This document shows, in pieces, positions 33,437 through 41,587 of a stretch of 64,000 nucleotides of DNA. The notes under the pieces are model-generated. The model saw only the letters and a program-made list of their open reading frames with translations, was not told the origin of the DNA and did no database searches. A program made the translations under genes and the position numbers. Position 1 is the first letter of the stretch; each line of letters begins with the position of its first letter. The DNA comes from Aureimonas endophytica (GTDB lineage Bacteria; Pseudomonadota; Alphaproteobacteria; Rhizobiales; Rhizobiaceae), in assembly GCF_014642635.1 (NCBI RefSeq), contig NZ_BMIQ01000002.1, positions 496,001-560,000 of the forward strand, read 5' to 3'.

Positions 33437-34243
33437 TCAGGCCGGCGACCGGGCGGGCGTCGCCGGGCCGGCATCGGCATACCAGACGCCCAGCCGCTCG
33501 GCATTGGCGAGCAGGCAGTCGACATAGGCGCGATGGTTCGCCTTGGCATCCGCCTTCGGGGCGACGAGGCAGAGCGTCGCCGACGCGACGCCGTCCGGCC
33601 GGCGCACCGGCACGGCGAAGCAATGGGTATAGCTGTCGACGATCGAATCGAAGGTGAAGAAGCCGTCGCGCGTCGCCTGCCGTACCTCGGCGAGGAAGGT
33701 CTCGGGCGCCAGCCATTCGCCGGAGGGCAGGCGGAAATCCTCCGCCGGCACGAAGGCGAGGATCTCGGCGTCGCTGAGATGGTCGAGCAGCAGCCGGCCC
33801 GAGGCCGTCCAGGGGATGGGCGTGCGCTCGCCGACGCTGGAGGAGATGCGGAAGGGGCGCGAGCTCTCGCGCATCATGGCGACCGTATACTTGTCGCCGT
33901 CGAGCAGGCAGAACTGCGCCGTTTCCCGAACGTCCTCGACGATGCGATCCAGCACCGCCGCCGCCTCGCGCATGATGTCGGAGCGGTCGGCATAGGCCTG
34001 GCCGAAGAGGAACAGGCGGCGGCCGAGAAAGACGCGGCCCTCGCCGCCGTTCGGCTCCAGGATGTCGAGCCGAGTCAGCAGGCCGACCAGCTCGTAGACG
34101 GTGGAGCGCGGCGCGCCGAGCGCCGTCGCGATCTCGTTCGGACGCATCGGCCGGCGCGCGTCGCGCAGGCAGTCGAGAATGTCGAAGGCGCGTTCGAGGC
34201 CCCGCGCCCGGCGGTTCGCGACCTCGTCGACCGGCTTGTCCAT
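33437..34243 (-). CDS. IclR-family transcriptional regulator
   Basis: A 268-residue IclR protein with an N-terminal winged helix (MRPNEIATALGAPRSTVYEL, about 33-52) and a C-terminal effector domain (VGERTPIPWTASGRLLLDHL region and FAVPVRRPDGVASATLCLVAP). Its stop abuts the aroQ stop, and the RidA gene ends 27 bp upstream of its start. It is therefore the probable last gene of the leftward amino-acid transporter operon. IclR proteins bind palindromes near divergent promoters. The palindrome at 37724-37741 upstream of this operon is the best target in the window. Confidence 0.88.
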   Translation of the reverse strand: MDKPVDEVANRRARGLERAFDILDCLRDARRPMRPNEIATALGAPRSTVYELVGLLTRLDILEPNGGEGRVFLGRRLFLFGQAYADRSDIMREAAAVLDRIVEDVRETAQFCLLDGDKYTVAMMRESSRPFRISSSVGERTPIPWTASGRLLLDHLSDAEILAFVPAEDFRLPSGEWLAPETFLAEVRQATRDGFFTFDSIVDSYTHCFAVPVRRPDGVASATLCLVAPKADAKANHRAYVDCLLANAERLGVWYADAGPATPARSPA

Positions 34244-34270
34244 TCTCGCGTCCCCGTTGTGGAAAGCCGC

Positions 34271-34654
34271 TTATTTCCGGCGATAGGCCACGCAGTCAAT
34301 CTCCACCTTGCAATCCACCATCATGGAGGACTGCACGCAGGCGCGCGCCGGCGGATGATCCTTGAAATACTGCGCGTAGACGCCGTTGAAGCTCCAGAAG
34401 TCGCGCGGATCGTCCAGCCAGACGCCGACGCGCACCACGTCCTCCAGGCCGTAGCCGGCCTCCTTCAGGATGGCGACGAGGTTCTCCATCGTCTTGTGCG
34501 TCTGCGCGACGATGCCGCCGGAGACGATCTCGCCGTTCTCCATCGCCACCTGGCCGGAGACGTAGAGCCAGCCATCGGCCTCCACCGCGCGGGCGAAGGG
34601 CAGGGGCTGCTTGCCGGCACCGGTCTCGCCGGCGCCGTATCGGATGAGGGACAT
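34271..34654 (-). CDS. RidA family enamine/imine deaminase
   Basis: A 127-residue RidA/YjgF/UK114 protein, a small trimeric enzyme that hydrolyses reactive enamines and imines released by PLP enzymes. R104 (PPARACVQ) and E118 (CKVEIDCVAY) match the substrate-binding arginine and catalytic-region glutamate of RidA. The longer frame up to 35368 is a shadow of the ATPase gene; the ATG at 34654 has AAAGGAAA upstream. It lies 17 bp after the amino-acid ATPase. Linked to an amino-acid importer and a PLP dehydratase/aldolase-like gene, it probably clears 2-aminoacrylate-type intermediates. Confidence 0.87.
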   Translation of the reverse strand: MSLIRYGAGETGAGKQPLPFARAVEADGWLYVSGQVAMENGEIVSGGIVAQTHKTMENLVAILKEAGYGLEDVVRVGVWLDDPRDFWSFNGVYAQYFKDHPPARACVQSSMMVDCKVEIDCVAYRRK

Positions 34655-34671
34655 GCTGTTTCCTTTGGCCT

Positions 34672-35442
34672 TCAATCGAAGCGGGAGGATTTGAGGAAGT
34701 CGGCGAGGCGCTCGGTCTTCGGCGCGGCGAACATCGCCTTCGGGTCGCCCTCCTCGCCGATCCGCCCCTGATTCATGAAGATGACGCGGCTCGACACCTC
34801 GTAGGCGAAGCGCATCTCGTGGGTGACGAGAAGCATGGTCATGCCGTCCTCGGCGAGGCTGCGCACGACCTGGAGCACTTCGGCGACGAGTTCGGGATCG
34901 AGGGCCGAGGTCACCTCGTCGAAAAGCATCAGGCGCGGGCTCATGGCGATGGCCCGCGCGATGGCGACGCGCTGCTGCTGGCCGCCGGAGAGCTTCGACG
35001 GATAATGGTCCTTGCGGGCGAGAAGCCCGACCCGGTCGAGCCAGGTCTCGCCGAGGCTGCGCGCCTCCTCGTCCTTCAGCTTCTTCACGAGCTTCAGGCC
35101 GAGCGTGACGTTCTCCAGCGCCGTCATATGCGGGAAGAGGTTGAACTGCTGAAAGGCCATGCCGGTGAGCGCCCGCTGGCGGGCGATCTCCTTTTCCGGC
35201 TTGCGGCGGCGCTGGCCGCCCTTCGTCTCGAAGCCGATCTCCTCGCCGTCGATGCGGATCGTGCCGCCCTCGAATTCCTCCAGCATGTTGACGCAGCGCA
35301 GCATGGTCGTCTTGCCGGAGCCCGACGAGCCGATGATCGAGATCACCTCGCCGGGCTTCACGTCGCAATCGACGCCCTTCAGCACCTCCACCTGGCCGTA
35401 GCGCTTGTGGAGGTCGCGGATTTCGAGCAGGTTCGCGGTCAT
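34672..35442 (-). CDS. Polar amino-acid ABC transporter ATP-binding protein (GlnQ/HisP type)
   Basis: A 256-residue single-domain ATPase with Walker [10 protein letters not shown] (38-46), Q-loop [13 protein letters not shown], signature [15 protein letters not shown] and Walker [13 protein letters not shown], all typical of the PAAT family. A lysine/arginine-rich insert ([16 protein letters not shown], about 68-83) between Walker A and the Q-loop is also common in this subgroup. It drives the two permeases encoded just upstream in the same operon and lies 13 bp after the second one. Confidence 0.92.
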   Translation of the reverse strand: MTANLLEIRDLHKRYGQVEVLKGVDCDVKPGEVISIIGSSGSGKTTMLRCVNMLEEFEGGTIRIDGEEIGFETKGGQRRRKPEKEIARQRALTGMAFQQFNLFPHMTALENVTLGLKLVKKLKDEEARSLGETWLDRVGLLARKDHYPSKLSGGQQQRVAIARAIAMSPRLMLFDEVTSALDPELVAEVLQVVRSLAEDGMTMLLVTHEMRFAYEVSSRVIFMNQGRIGEEGDPKAMFAAPKTERLADFLKSSRFD

Positions 35443-35455
35443 GAGTGGCCGCTCC

Positions 35456-36118
35456 TCAGGCTAGGCTCGTTCGACGCTCGACATAGCGGCCGAGACATTC
35501 GATGGCGTAGTTGACGATGAAGTAGAGCAGCCCGGCGAGGAGATAGAATTCCAGGCTCTTGAAGGTGCGCGAGATGATCTCCTGGCTGCGCAGCAGGAGT
35601 TCGGCGACGCCGATGACGGAGAGGAGCGTCGAGGCCTTCACCATCTCCGCCGCCGTGTTGATCCAGGCCGGCAGCGCGAGGCGCAGCGCCTGCGGACCCA
35701 GCACATGGCGGAAGGTCTGGCCGAAGGTGAGGCCGATGGCCTTGGCGGCCTCGTTCTGCCCCTTATGGATGGTCTGGAGCGCGCCGCGCGTGATCTCGCC
35801 GACATGCGAGGCGCAGAACAGCGTCAGCGCCAGGACGCCCGCCTGGAAGGGCGAGAGGTCGAGCCCCACCGTGCCGAGGATGTAGTAGCTCGCCAACACC
35901 AGGACGAGCACCGGCGTGCCGCGGATGAAATCGGTATAGGCGCGGGCGAAGAAGCGGGTGACGCGGTTGCCATAGGCGAGGGCGAGGCCGAGCCCGGTGC
36001 CGAGCACCGTGCCGCCGAGGATCGCCAGCGCCGAGATCGCGATCGTCGTGCCGAGCCCGTAGAGGAGCGGCCAGCGCGCCAGCCAGACGAGGTCGAGGAA
36101 GGAGGGAGGAGCGCTCAT
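35456..36118 (-). CDS. Amino-acid ABC transporter permease (HisM/GlnP type)
   Basis: A 220-residue inner-membrane permease with the ATPase-contact EAA loop [15 protein letters not shown] (about 121-135). The ATG at 36118 has GGAGGGAGGAGC upstream. The longer frame to 36244 is only read-through into the neighbouring permease and lacks a family-like N-terminus. It starts 4 bp after the stop of the other permease. The pair forms the heterodimeric channel. Confidence 0.9.
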   Translation of the reverse strand: MSAPPSFLDLVWLARWPLLYGLGTTIAISALAILGGTVLGTGLGLALAYGNRVTRFFARAYTDFIRGTPVLVLVLASYYILGTVGLDLSPFQAGVLALTLFCASHVGEITRGALQTIHKGQNEAAKAIGLTFGQTFRHVLGPQALRLALPAWINTAAEMVKASTLLSVIGVAELLLRSQEIISRTFKSLEFYLLAGLLYFIVNYAIECLGRYVERRTSLA

Positions 36119-36122
36119 CGCA

Positions 36123-36785
36123 TCATCTCGAAACGGCGAGCCGCGCCTCGATCCGCCGCAGGATGGCGGCGAGGAGGGAGCAGGTCGCGACATAGAGGCC
36201 GCTCGCGACGATCCAGGTCTCGATGACGCGGAAGGTCTCGACATTGATCTTGCGGGCCTCGAAGGTCAGTTCGGGCACCGCGATGGCGGCGGCGAGCGAG
36301 GTGTCCTTGAAGAGGCCGATGAAGGTGCTCCCGAGCGCCGGCAGCACGGCGCGGATCATGATCGGCAGGACGATGCGCCGCCGGATCTGCCCTTCGGTGA
36401 GGCCGATCGCCAGCCCCGCCTCGCGCATGCCCTTCGGCACGCCAAGCAGGCCGCCCCGGAACACCTCGGCGAGATAGGCGCCCGAATAGAGGGCGAGCGC
36501 CAGGACGAAGGAATTCGTCTTCGTCAGCCGGAGGCCCATCTGCGGCAGGGCGAAGAAGGAGAAGAGGACGAGGACGAGCAGCGGCAGGTTGCGGAAGACC
36601 GTGACGTAGAGGCCGGACAGGGCGCGCAGCACGCGCGAGCGCCCGATCCGCCCGAAGGCGAGGACGAGCCCGATGAGGCAGCCGATGCCGATCGCGAAGA
36701 CGGCCAGGACGAGGCTGAGGCCGAGGCCCCAGAGCAGGTGATCGAAGTTCCGCCAGACGGCGGCGAAGTTCAGCGTATATCCCAT
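36123..36785 (-). CDS. Amino-acid ABC transporter permease (HisQ/GlnP type)
   Basis: A 220-residue permease, paralogous to the next gene and of identical length. The N-terminal MGYTLNFAAVWRNFDHLLWG is a common opening for this family, which decides the ATG at 36785 over the longer open frame. The EAA loop reads REAGLAIGLTEGQI. It is separated from the binding-protein stop by 58 bp that contain a strong hairpin. It works with the following permease and GlnQ-type ATPase. Confidence 0.9.
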   Translation of the reverse strand: MGYTLNFAAVWRNFDHLLWGLGLSLVLAVFAIGIGCLIGLVLAFGRIGRSRVLRALSGLYVTVFRNLPLLVLVLFSFFALPQMGLRLTKTNSFVLALALYSGAYLAEVFRGGLLGVPKGMREAGLAIGLTEGQIRRRIVLPIMIRAVLPALGSTFIGLFKDTSLAAAIAVPELTFEARKINVETFRVIETWIVASGLYVATCSLLAAILRRIEARLAVSR

Positions 36786-36809
36786 CGGAGCGCTCGGCGA
36801 GGGGAAGAA

Positions 36810-36835
36810 GCCCCGGCGCGCCAAGACGCCGGGGC
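36810..36835 (-). terminator. Intergenic hairpin after the amino-acid binding-protein gene
   Basis: A perfect 9-bp stem GCCCCGGCG / CGCCGGGGC with an 8-nt loop lies between the binding-protein gene and its permease gene. On the minus strand it is followed by TTCTTCCCC, a weak U-rich tail. It probably attenuates or protects the mRNA, so that binding protein is made in excess of membrane components. Confidence 0.6.
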
Positions 36836-36843
36836 GGGCGGGC

Positions 36844-37680
36844 TTACTTAAATTCGACCGGGAAGCCGATCGCCGGCGGGGCGAGGTCCTTGCCGAACCA
36901 CTTCTTGAAGGAGGCGGCATAGGTGTCGAACTCGACGCCGGTCATCGCCTCGTGCAGCGCGGTGTTGACGAAGTTCAGCCAGTCCTGGTCGCCCTTGGCC
37001 ACGGCGCAGGCATAGGTCTGCGGGCTCCAGCCATAGCCGGCATCCTTGTACTGGCCGGGATTCTGCGTGACGTACCAGGCGATGGAGGACTGGTCGGTCG
37101 CCGCCGCGTCGGCACGGCCCGACTGGAGCGCCTGATAGAGGAGGTCCTGCGCGTCGTACTGGTCGACCTTCGCTTCCGGCAGCGCCTTGTGGACGAGTTC
37201 CTCGGCATAGACGTTCTGGAGGACGGCGATCGTCACGGAGGAGCCCGCCGCCTTCAGCGCGGCATAATCCGCGTAGGAGCCGCCTTCCTTCAGCATCAGG
37301 CCGACGCCTTCGCGGTAATAGGGAATGGTGAAGTTGACCTGCTGGGCCCGCTCGCCCGTCACCGTCATGAACTGGCAGGTGATGTCGACCTTGCCGGTGG
37401 TGATGTTCGGGATGCGGGCATCCGACGACTGGTTGACGAACTCCACCTTCTCCGCATCGCCGAACAGCGCCTTGGCGACGATCTTCGCCATGTCGATGTC
37501 GAAGCCCTGCAGCGTGTCGCTGACATCCTTGAAATGCCAGGGCGCGTTGGTCGAGCCGGTGCCGACGACGAGCTTGCCGCGCGCCAGCACGTCTTCGAGC
37601 TTGCCGGCCTCGGCGGTGCCGGCGGCAAGGACGACGGAACCCGTCGCCATGAGGCCGAGGATCAGGGACTTCACATCCAT
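36844..37680 (-). CDS. Amino-acid ABC transporter substrate-binding protein
   Basis: A 278-residue periplasmic binding protein of the SBP_bac_3 family with a Sec signal peptide (cleavage after AEA near residue 25). The mature start GKLEDVLARGKLVVGTG and the segment GFDIDMAKIVAKAL are family hallmarks for polar amino-acid receptors. GGAGAGCGGCA precedes the ATG. It is the first gene of the leftward operon (SBP, two permeases, ATPase, RidA, IclR). The ligand is unknown; proximity to a D-serine dehydratase-like enzyme makes a hydroxy or D-amino acid plausible. Confidence 0.9.
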   Translation of the reverse strand: MDVKSLILGLMATGSVVLAAGTAEAGKLEDVLARGKLVVGTGSTNAPWHFKDVSDTLQGFDIDMAKIVAKALFGDAEKVEFVNQSSDARIPNITTGKVDITCQFMTVTGERAQQVNFTIPYYREGVGLMLKEGGSYADYAALKAAGSSVTIAVLQNVYAEELVHKALPEAKVDQYDAQDLLYQALQSGRADAAATDQSSIAWYVTQNPGQYKDAGYGWSPQTYACAVAKGDQDWLNFVNTALHEAMTGVEFDTYAASFKKWFGKDLAPPAIGFPVEFK

Positions 37681-37723
37681 TGCCGCTCTCCAGTTCGGGC
37701 GCTCCGGCCCGTTGATATTCGAT

Positions 37724-37741
37724 TGTCCGTTATAATGGACA
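37724..37741. promoter_or_regulatory. Candidate IclR operator / overlapping divergent promoter palindrome
   Basis: TGTCCGTTATAATGGACA is an 18-bp palindrome with one mismatched pair. Its TTATAA centre supplies a perfect TATAAT -10 on the plus strand (37731-37736) and TATAAC on the minus strand. The half-site TCCGTTAT recurs inverted as ATAACGGA at 37752-37759, giving three half-sites in 36 bp. It lies in the gap between the divergent amino-acid transporter and PLP-enzyme genes, where an IclR regulator would be expected to bind. No good -35 was found for either direction, which fits an activator-dependent promoter. Confidence 0.55.
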
Positions 37742-37815
37742 TATGCCTCAAATAACGGATTGACCTATTTGTGAGCCTGCTGCATTTCTTGTCAAGCGGC
37801 TTTTCGGAGACGATC

Positions 37816-38874
37816 GTGACCGACCCATTCGACACCCCCGCCGTGCTGGTGGATCTCGCCGTGGCGGAGAACAACATCCGCCGCTTCCAGGCGCATGCGG
37901 CGGCGGAGGGCCTTGCCGCCCGCCCGCATGTGAAGACGCACAAGCTGCCTCAGCTCGCCCGGGCGCAGATCGAGGCCGGGGCGGTCGGCATCACCTGCCA
38001 GAAGATCGGCGAGGCGGAGGCGCTGGTGGCGGCCGAGCCGGTGATCGCCGACGTGCTCCTCACCTACAACATCGTCGGCGCGGCCAAGCTGGAACGGCTG
38101 AAGGCGCTGGCGAGGCGCGTCCGCCTGTCGGTCGTCGCCGACAGCGCGGCGGTGGTGAAGGGCCTGTCGCGGGCCTTCGCCGGGGAGGAACGGGCGCTCG
38201 GCGTTCTCGTCGAATGCGATACCGGCGGCCAGCGCTGCGGCGTCCAGACGCCGGAGGCGGCGCGCGATCTGGCGCAGGCCATCGCGGCGGCGCCCGGTCT
38301 CGCCTTTCGCGGGCTGATGACCTATCCGGCCGCCGGCGGCGCCGGGGCGGCGGCCGAATTCCTGCGCGCCGCCAAGGCGCTGATCGAGGCGGAAGGGATC
38401 GCGGTGCCTGTCGTCACCTCGGGCGGCACGCCCGACATCTGGCGGTCGGCGGCGGACGGCATCCTCACCGAATACCGGCCCGGCACCTATGTCTACAACG
38501 ACCGCTCGCTGATCGCCCGCGGCGTCGCGACGGAGGCCGATTGCGCCCTGTCGGTGATCGCGACCGTCGTTTCGGTGCCGACGCCGCATCGCGCCCTGAT
38601 CGATGCCGGCTCGAAGGTGCTGACCTCCGACCTTCTGGGCCTTTCCGGCTACGGCCTGGTGCGCGGGCGCCCGGACATCGCGATCGACCAGCTTTCCGAG
38701 GAACATGGCCGGCTGGTGAGCGAGGGGCCGATCAGGCTCGAAGTGGGCGACCGCGTCTCGATCGTGCCGAACCATGTCTGCGTCGTCACCAACATGGTGG
38801 ACGCGGTCCATGTCCGGCGGGCCGACGGCAGCCTGGAGCTCTGGCCGGTCGTGGCGCGCGGCAAGGTCCTATAG
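37816..38874 (+). CDS. PLP-dependent D-serine dehydratase / D-threonine aldolase-like enzyme (DSD1 family)
   Basis: A 352-residue alanine-racemase-fold PLP enzyme with a C-terminal metal-binding domain. RPHVKTHK (36-43) holds the PLP lysine, TSGGTPDIW and GTYVYNDR bind phosphate and substrate, and PNHVCVVTN near the C-terminus provides the H-x-C pair used for zinc in eukaryotic-type D-serine dehydratases. D-threonine aldolases are close relatives, so the reaction is uncertain. I chose GTG 37816 (GGAGA six bases upstream) over GTG 37771, which lacks a ribosome site. Its last six bases overlap the convergent MFS gene. Confidence 0.82.
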   Translation: MTDPFDTPAVLVDLAVAENNIRRFQAHAAAEGLAARPHVKTHKLPQLARAQIEAGAVGITCQKIGEAEALVAAEPVIADVLLTYNIVGAAKLERLKALARRVRLSVVADSAAVVKGLSRAFAGEERALGVLVECDTGGQRCGVQTPEAARDLAQAIAAAPGLAFRGLMTYPAAGGAGAAAEFLRAAKALIEAEGIAVPVVTSGGTPDIWRSAADGILTEYRPGTYVYNDRSLIARGVATEADCALSVIATVVSVPTPHRALIDAGSKVLTSDLLGLSGYGLVRGRPDIAIDQLSEEHGRLVSEGPIRLEVGDRVSIVPNHVCVVTNMVDAVHVRRADGSLELWPVVARGKVL

Positions 38875-40077
38875 CGCCGGGGCTTCCACCCGCCGCCCGT
38901 CGAGCAGCAGCAGGAGCCCGGCGCCGAGCAGCGCCGCCACCGCGCCGAGATGGGCGGTGCCGGGATAGTCGCTGATCGTCGTGCCGAGCGCGAAGAGCCC
39001 GGCCGAGACGCCGCCGCTGAGGAAGAAGGCGACCGAGATCAGCGAGCTGCCGAGGCCCGGCCGCCCGCGCATCAGATCCTGGAGATAGGTGATCGGGATG
39101 CTGATCAGCGCCGCCGCGCCGAAGCCGCTGATCGGCGTCAGCGCATAGCCCTGCCAGGGTGCCGAGGCGAAGCCGATGAGCACGAGATAGAGCGCGTAGA
39201 CGGCGGTGCCGAGCGCCAGCGCCGTCACCTTCGTCATATGTCGCTGGAGCCGCGCCCAGACGAAGATGAAGACGACCTCCAGCAGCGCGACGATGCCGAC
39301 ATTGAGGCCGATATCGGTGGTCGTGCCCTTCGCCGCGCCAGTGAGGATGAGCGGCAGCACGGCGGCGTTCACATGCAGCGTCGAGCCGATCAGCGCGAGC
39401 GCCACGAGCCGCACGGTGACGCGCGGCGACAGGACCTCGCCGAAGGACAGGCGGAAGGAGACCGACGGCGCCGCGTTCGCCGCCAGCCGCTCCTCCGGCG
39501 GCAGCAGGAACAAGACGAGGAGGACGCAGGCGAGCGCGCCGAGGCTGGCGATCAGATAGGCCGGCAGCATGCTGTGGCGGCCGGCGAGCGCCACGGCGAC
39601 GAGGCCCGGCACGACGACCCAGGACAGCGAGATCGCCGAGCGGACGGTGGAATTGACGAGGCTCGCATCGCCATGGCCCATCCGGTCGGTGGTGCTGCGC
39701 ACATTGGCGAAGAGCAGCGAATTCACCGAATGGTAGATCGGCAGGAGAAGCAGCGTCGCCAGCACGAAGCTCGCCTGCGAGGGCAGGACGAAGACCAGGC
39801 CGTAGCCGGTGACGCCGAACAGCGTCACCGCCAGGATCAGCGAGCGGTAGCGCCCGATCCGGTCGGCGAGGATGCCGATCGAGACGCTGACGAGGACGTT
39901 CACCGTCGCGGCGAGGAGGATGAGCGCGGCATAGAGGCCGTTGCCGAGACCGAGCTCGGTGATGCCGACGACCGACTGATAGGGCGCGGTCGCCGCGCCC
40001 GAGAAGCCGTAGAAGAAGATCGTCAGCATGCTCGCCCGGATCACCGGGTTCTGCAGGGGCAGGGCCAGCGCGGACAT
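38869..40077 (-). CDS. MFS transporter (sugar-efflux-like)
   Basis: A 402-residue major facilitator protein with 12 predicted membrane segments. The inter-helix 2-3 motif reads GILADRIGRYRS, the MFS signature loop. Segments such as TLLLLPIYHSVNSLLFANVRS and the C-half TYLQDLMRGRPGLGSSL recall the SetA-type sugar efflux subgroup, but substrate prediction is unreliable. It is the last gene of a leftward run (GH20, M81, MFS), 56 bp after the M81 gene. Its stop codon overlaps the convergent PLP-enzyme gene by 6 bp. Confidence 0.85.
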   Translation of the reverse strand: MSALALPLQNPVIRASMLTIFFYGFSGAATAPYQSVVGITELGLGNGLYAALILLAATVNVLVSVSIGILADRIGRYRSLILAVTLFGVTGYGLVFVLPSQASFVLATLLLLPIYHSVNSLLFANVRSTTDRMGHGDASLVNSTVRSAISLSWVVVPGLVAVALAGRHSMLPAYLIASLGALACVLLVLFLLPPEERLAANAAPSVSFRLSFGEVLSPRVTVRLVALALIGSTLHVNAAVLPLILTGAAKGTTTDIGLNVGIVALLEVVFIFVWARLQRHMTKVTALALGTAVYALYLVLIGFASAPWQGYALTPISGFGAAALISIPITYLQDLMRGRPGLGSSLISVAFFLSGGVSAGLFALGTTISDYPGTAHLGAVAALLGAGLLLLLDGRRVEAPAL

Positions 40078-40133
40078 GGCGGGAAGTCTCGAATGAGGGC
40101 GGAGGAACGGCCTTTCGCGTGGGCCGCTTCGCC

Positions 40134-41573
40134 TTATGAGTCGCTCCAGCGCGCCGAGAGCCGCGCCTTCGGCGTGAAATCGAAGCCGCGCTGGAAGGGG
40201 AACTTCTGCCCCTCCCGCCGCTCGTTGGCAAGGCTCAGAATGTCCTGGTTCACGACGCCCTCGGTCAGCGCCATGAGATTCGGATTGGCGAGCGGCGCGA
40301 GCTCCGGCGACAGGTAGCCGGACTTGACGACGAGCAGCCGCACGGCCTTCGGATCGAGGCCGAGCCGGGCGAAATCGGCGAGGTCGTGATAGGGCCGGCG
40401 CTTCGCCGCGAGGACGAGCGTGATGCCGCCGATCGCGACGACGGCCTGCCGGTCGCTCGGCGCGCCCGGATCGTCGAGGCGCAGCACCTCCGCCTCCGCC
40501 TCCACCGGATCGCTGGAGATGTCGAGACTGCCGCCGATCCTCAGCCGCGCCCGCGCGCCGAGGCCGGCCGCGAAGGCGGCCTCCACCGCCGGCCGGTCGG
40601 CGATGCCGGCGACGAGCGCGCCCTGGAAACCACGCCGGATCAAAGCGGCGAGGACGTCCGCCCGGTCGCCGACGCCGCCGCCGGTCGGATTGTCGCCGGA
40701 ATCAGCGAGGATCACCGGCCGCGTTTCGCTCGCCTCGGCGAGGTCGAGCATCTCGGGCAGCGGCCCCGTCACCGGGCCGAAGCCGAAATCCTCGCGCGCC
40801 GCCCAATAGGCGCCGGCGATCTCTTCCGCCGCCGCCCGCGCCGCCGCCCGGTCGAGCCCGGTGACGATGGCGGCGGCCGTCGCGCGCGGCTCGTCGGCCC
40901 AGACATAGCCGACCATCAGATTGGCATCGAGAATGCCGGGCCGGGCGTCGAATTCCGGCAGGCGGGCATAGAGGCCCTTCGCCGGCTCGTCCTCGGTCGA
41001 GGTACATTCGCCGGGCAGAAGCACCGGCACCGGCGCGAAGGCGACGCCCGGACGCGGCGCGCCGTTCAGGACATCGACCAGCATCGTGAAGGCCCGCACC
41101 ATGGTCGAGCGCACGTCGATATGCGGCGCGGTGCGATAGGCGGCGAAGATGTCGAGCTGGTCGACGATGCGCTGCGAGACATTGCCATGGAGATCGTAGC
41201 TCGCCGCGACCGGGCAGTCGGCGCCGACCACGTCCCGCGCGGCGGCGATCCAATCGCCCTCCGCGTCGTCCATGCCCTCCACCTTCATCGCGCCATGCAT
41301 GGCGAGATAGAGCCCGTCGAGCGGCAGCGCCGCTTCGAGCCGCGCCAGGAACTCCGCCTTGAAGCCCTCATAGGCGGCGCGCGCCATCGGCCCGCCGGGA
41401 ATCGCCCGCGCGTGGAGGAGGGGCAGGATCTCGATCCCGTCCGTCGGCAGGAAGTCGAAATACTCGGACGCGAGAAGGTCCGCGCCCTTCAGGACGCGGA
41501 AATCCTCGCTCCGCGCCAGGACCGGCGAATAGGTGCTGCATTCGGTATGGATGCCACCGACGGCGACGCGCAT
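40134..41573 (-). CDS. M81 family metallopeptidase (MlrC-like)
   Basis: A 479-residue protein of the MlrC/M81 family, named after the microcystinase C of sphingomonads, which cleaves linearised microcystin; most homologues have unknown substrates. The N-terminal RVAVGGIHTECSTYSP (2-17), LYLAMHGAMKVEGMDDAEGD, SYDLHGNVS and ADSGDNPTGGG are the conserved metal and active-site regions. It lies 14 bp downstream of the GH20 gene and upstream of an MFS gene. A peptidase acting on amide bonds near a hexosaminidase could hint at peptidoglycan fragment use, but this is speculative. Confidence 0.85.
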   Translation of the reverse strand: MRVAVGGIHTECSTYSPVLARSEDFRVLKGADLLASEYFDFLPTDGIEILPLLHARAIPGGPMARAAYEGFKAEFLARLEAALPLDGLYLAMHGAMKVEGMDDAEGDWIAAARDVVGADCPVAASYDLHGNVSQRIVDQLDIFAAYRTAPHIDVRSTMVRAFTMLVDVLNGAPRPGVAFAPVPVLLPGECTSTEDEPAKGLYARLPEFDARPGILDANLMVGYVWADEPRATAAAIVTGLDRAAARAAAEEIAGAYWAAREDFGFGPVTGPLPEMLDLAEASETRPVILADSGDNPTGGGVGDRADVLAALIRRGFQGALVAGIADRPAVEAAFAAGLGARARLRIGGSLDISSDPVEAEAEVLRLDDPGAPSDRQAVVAIGGITLVLAAKRRPYHDLADFARLGLDPKAVRLLVVKSGYLSPELAPLANPNLMALTEGVVNQDILSLANERREGQKFPFQRGFDFTPKARLSARWSDS

Positions 41574-41587
41574 GGGAAGTCTCGATC

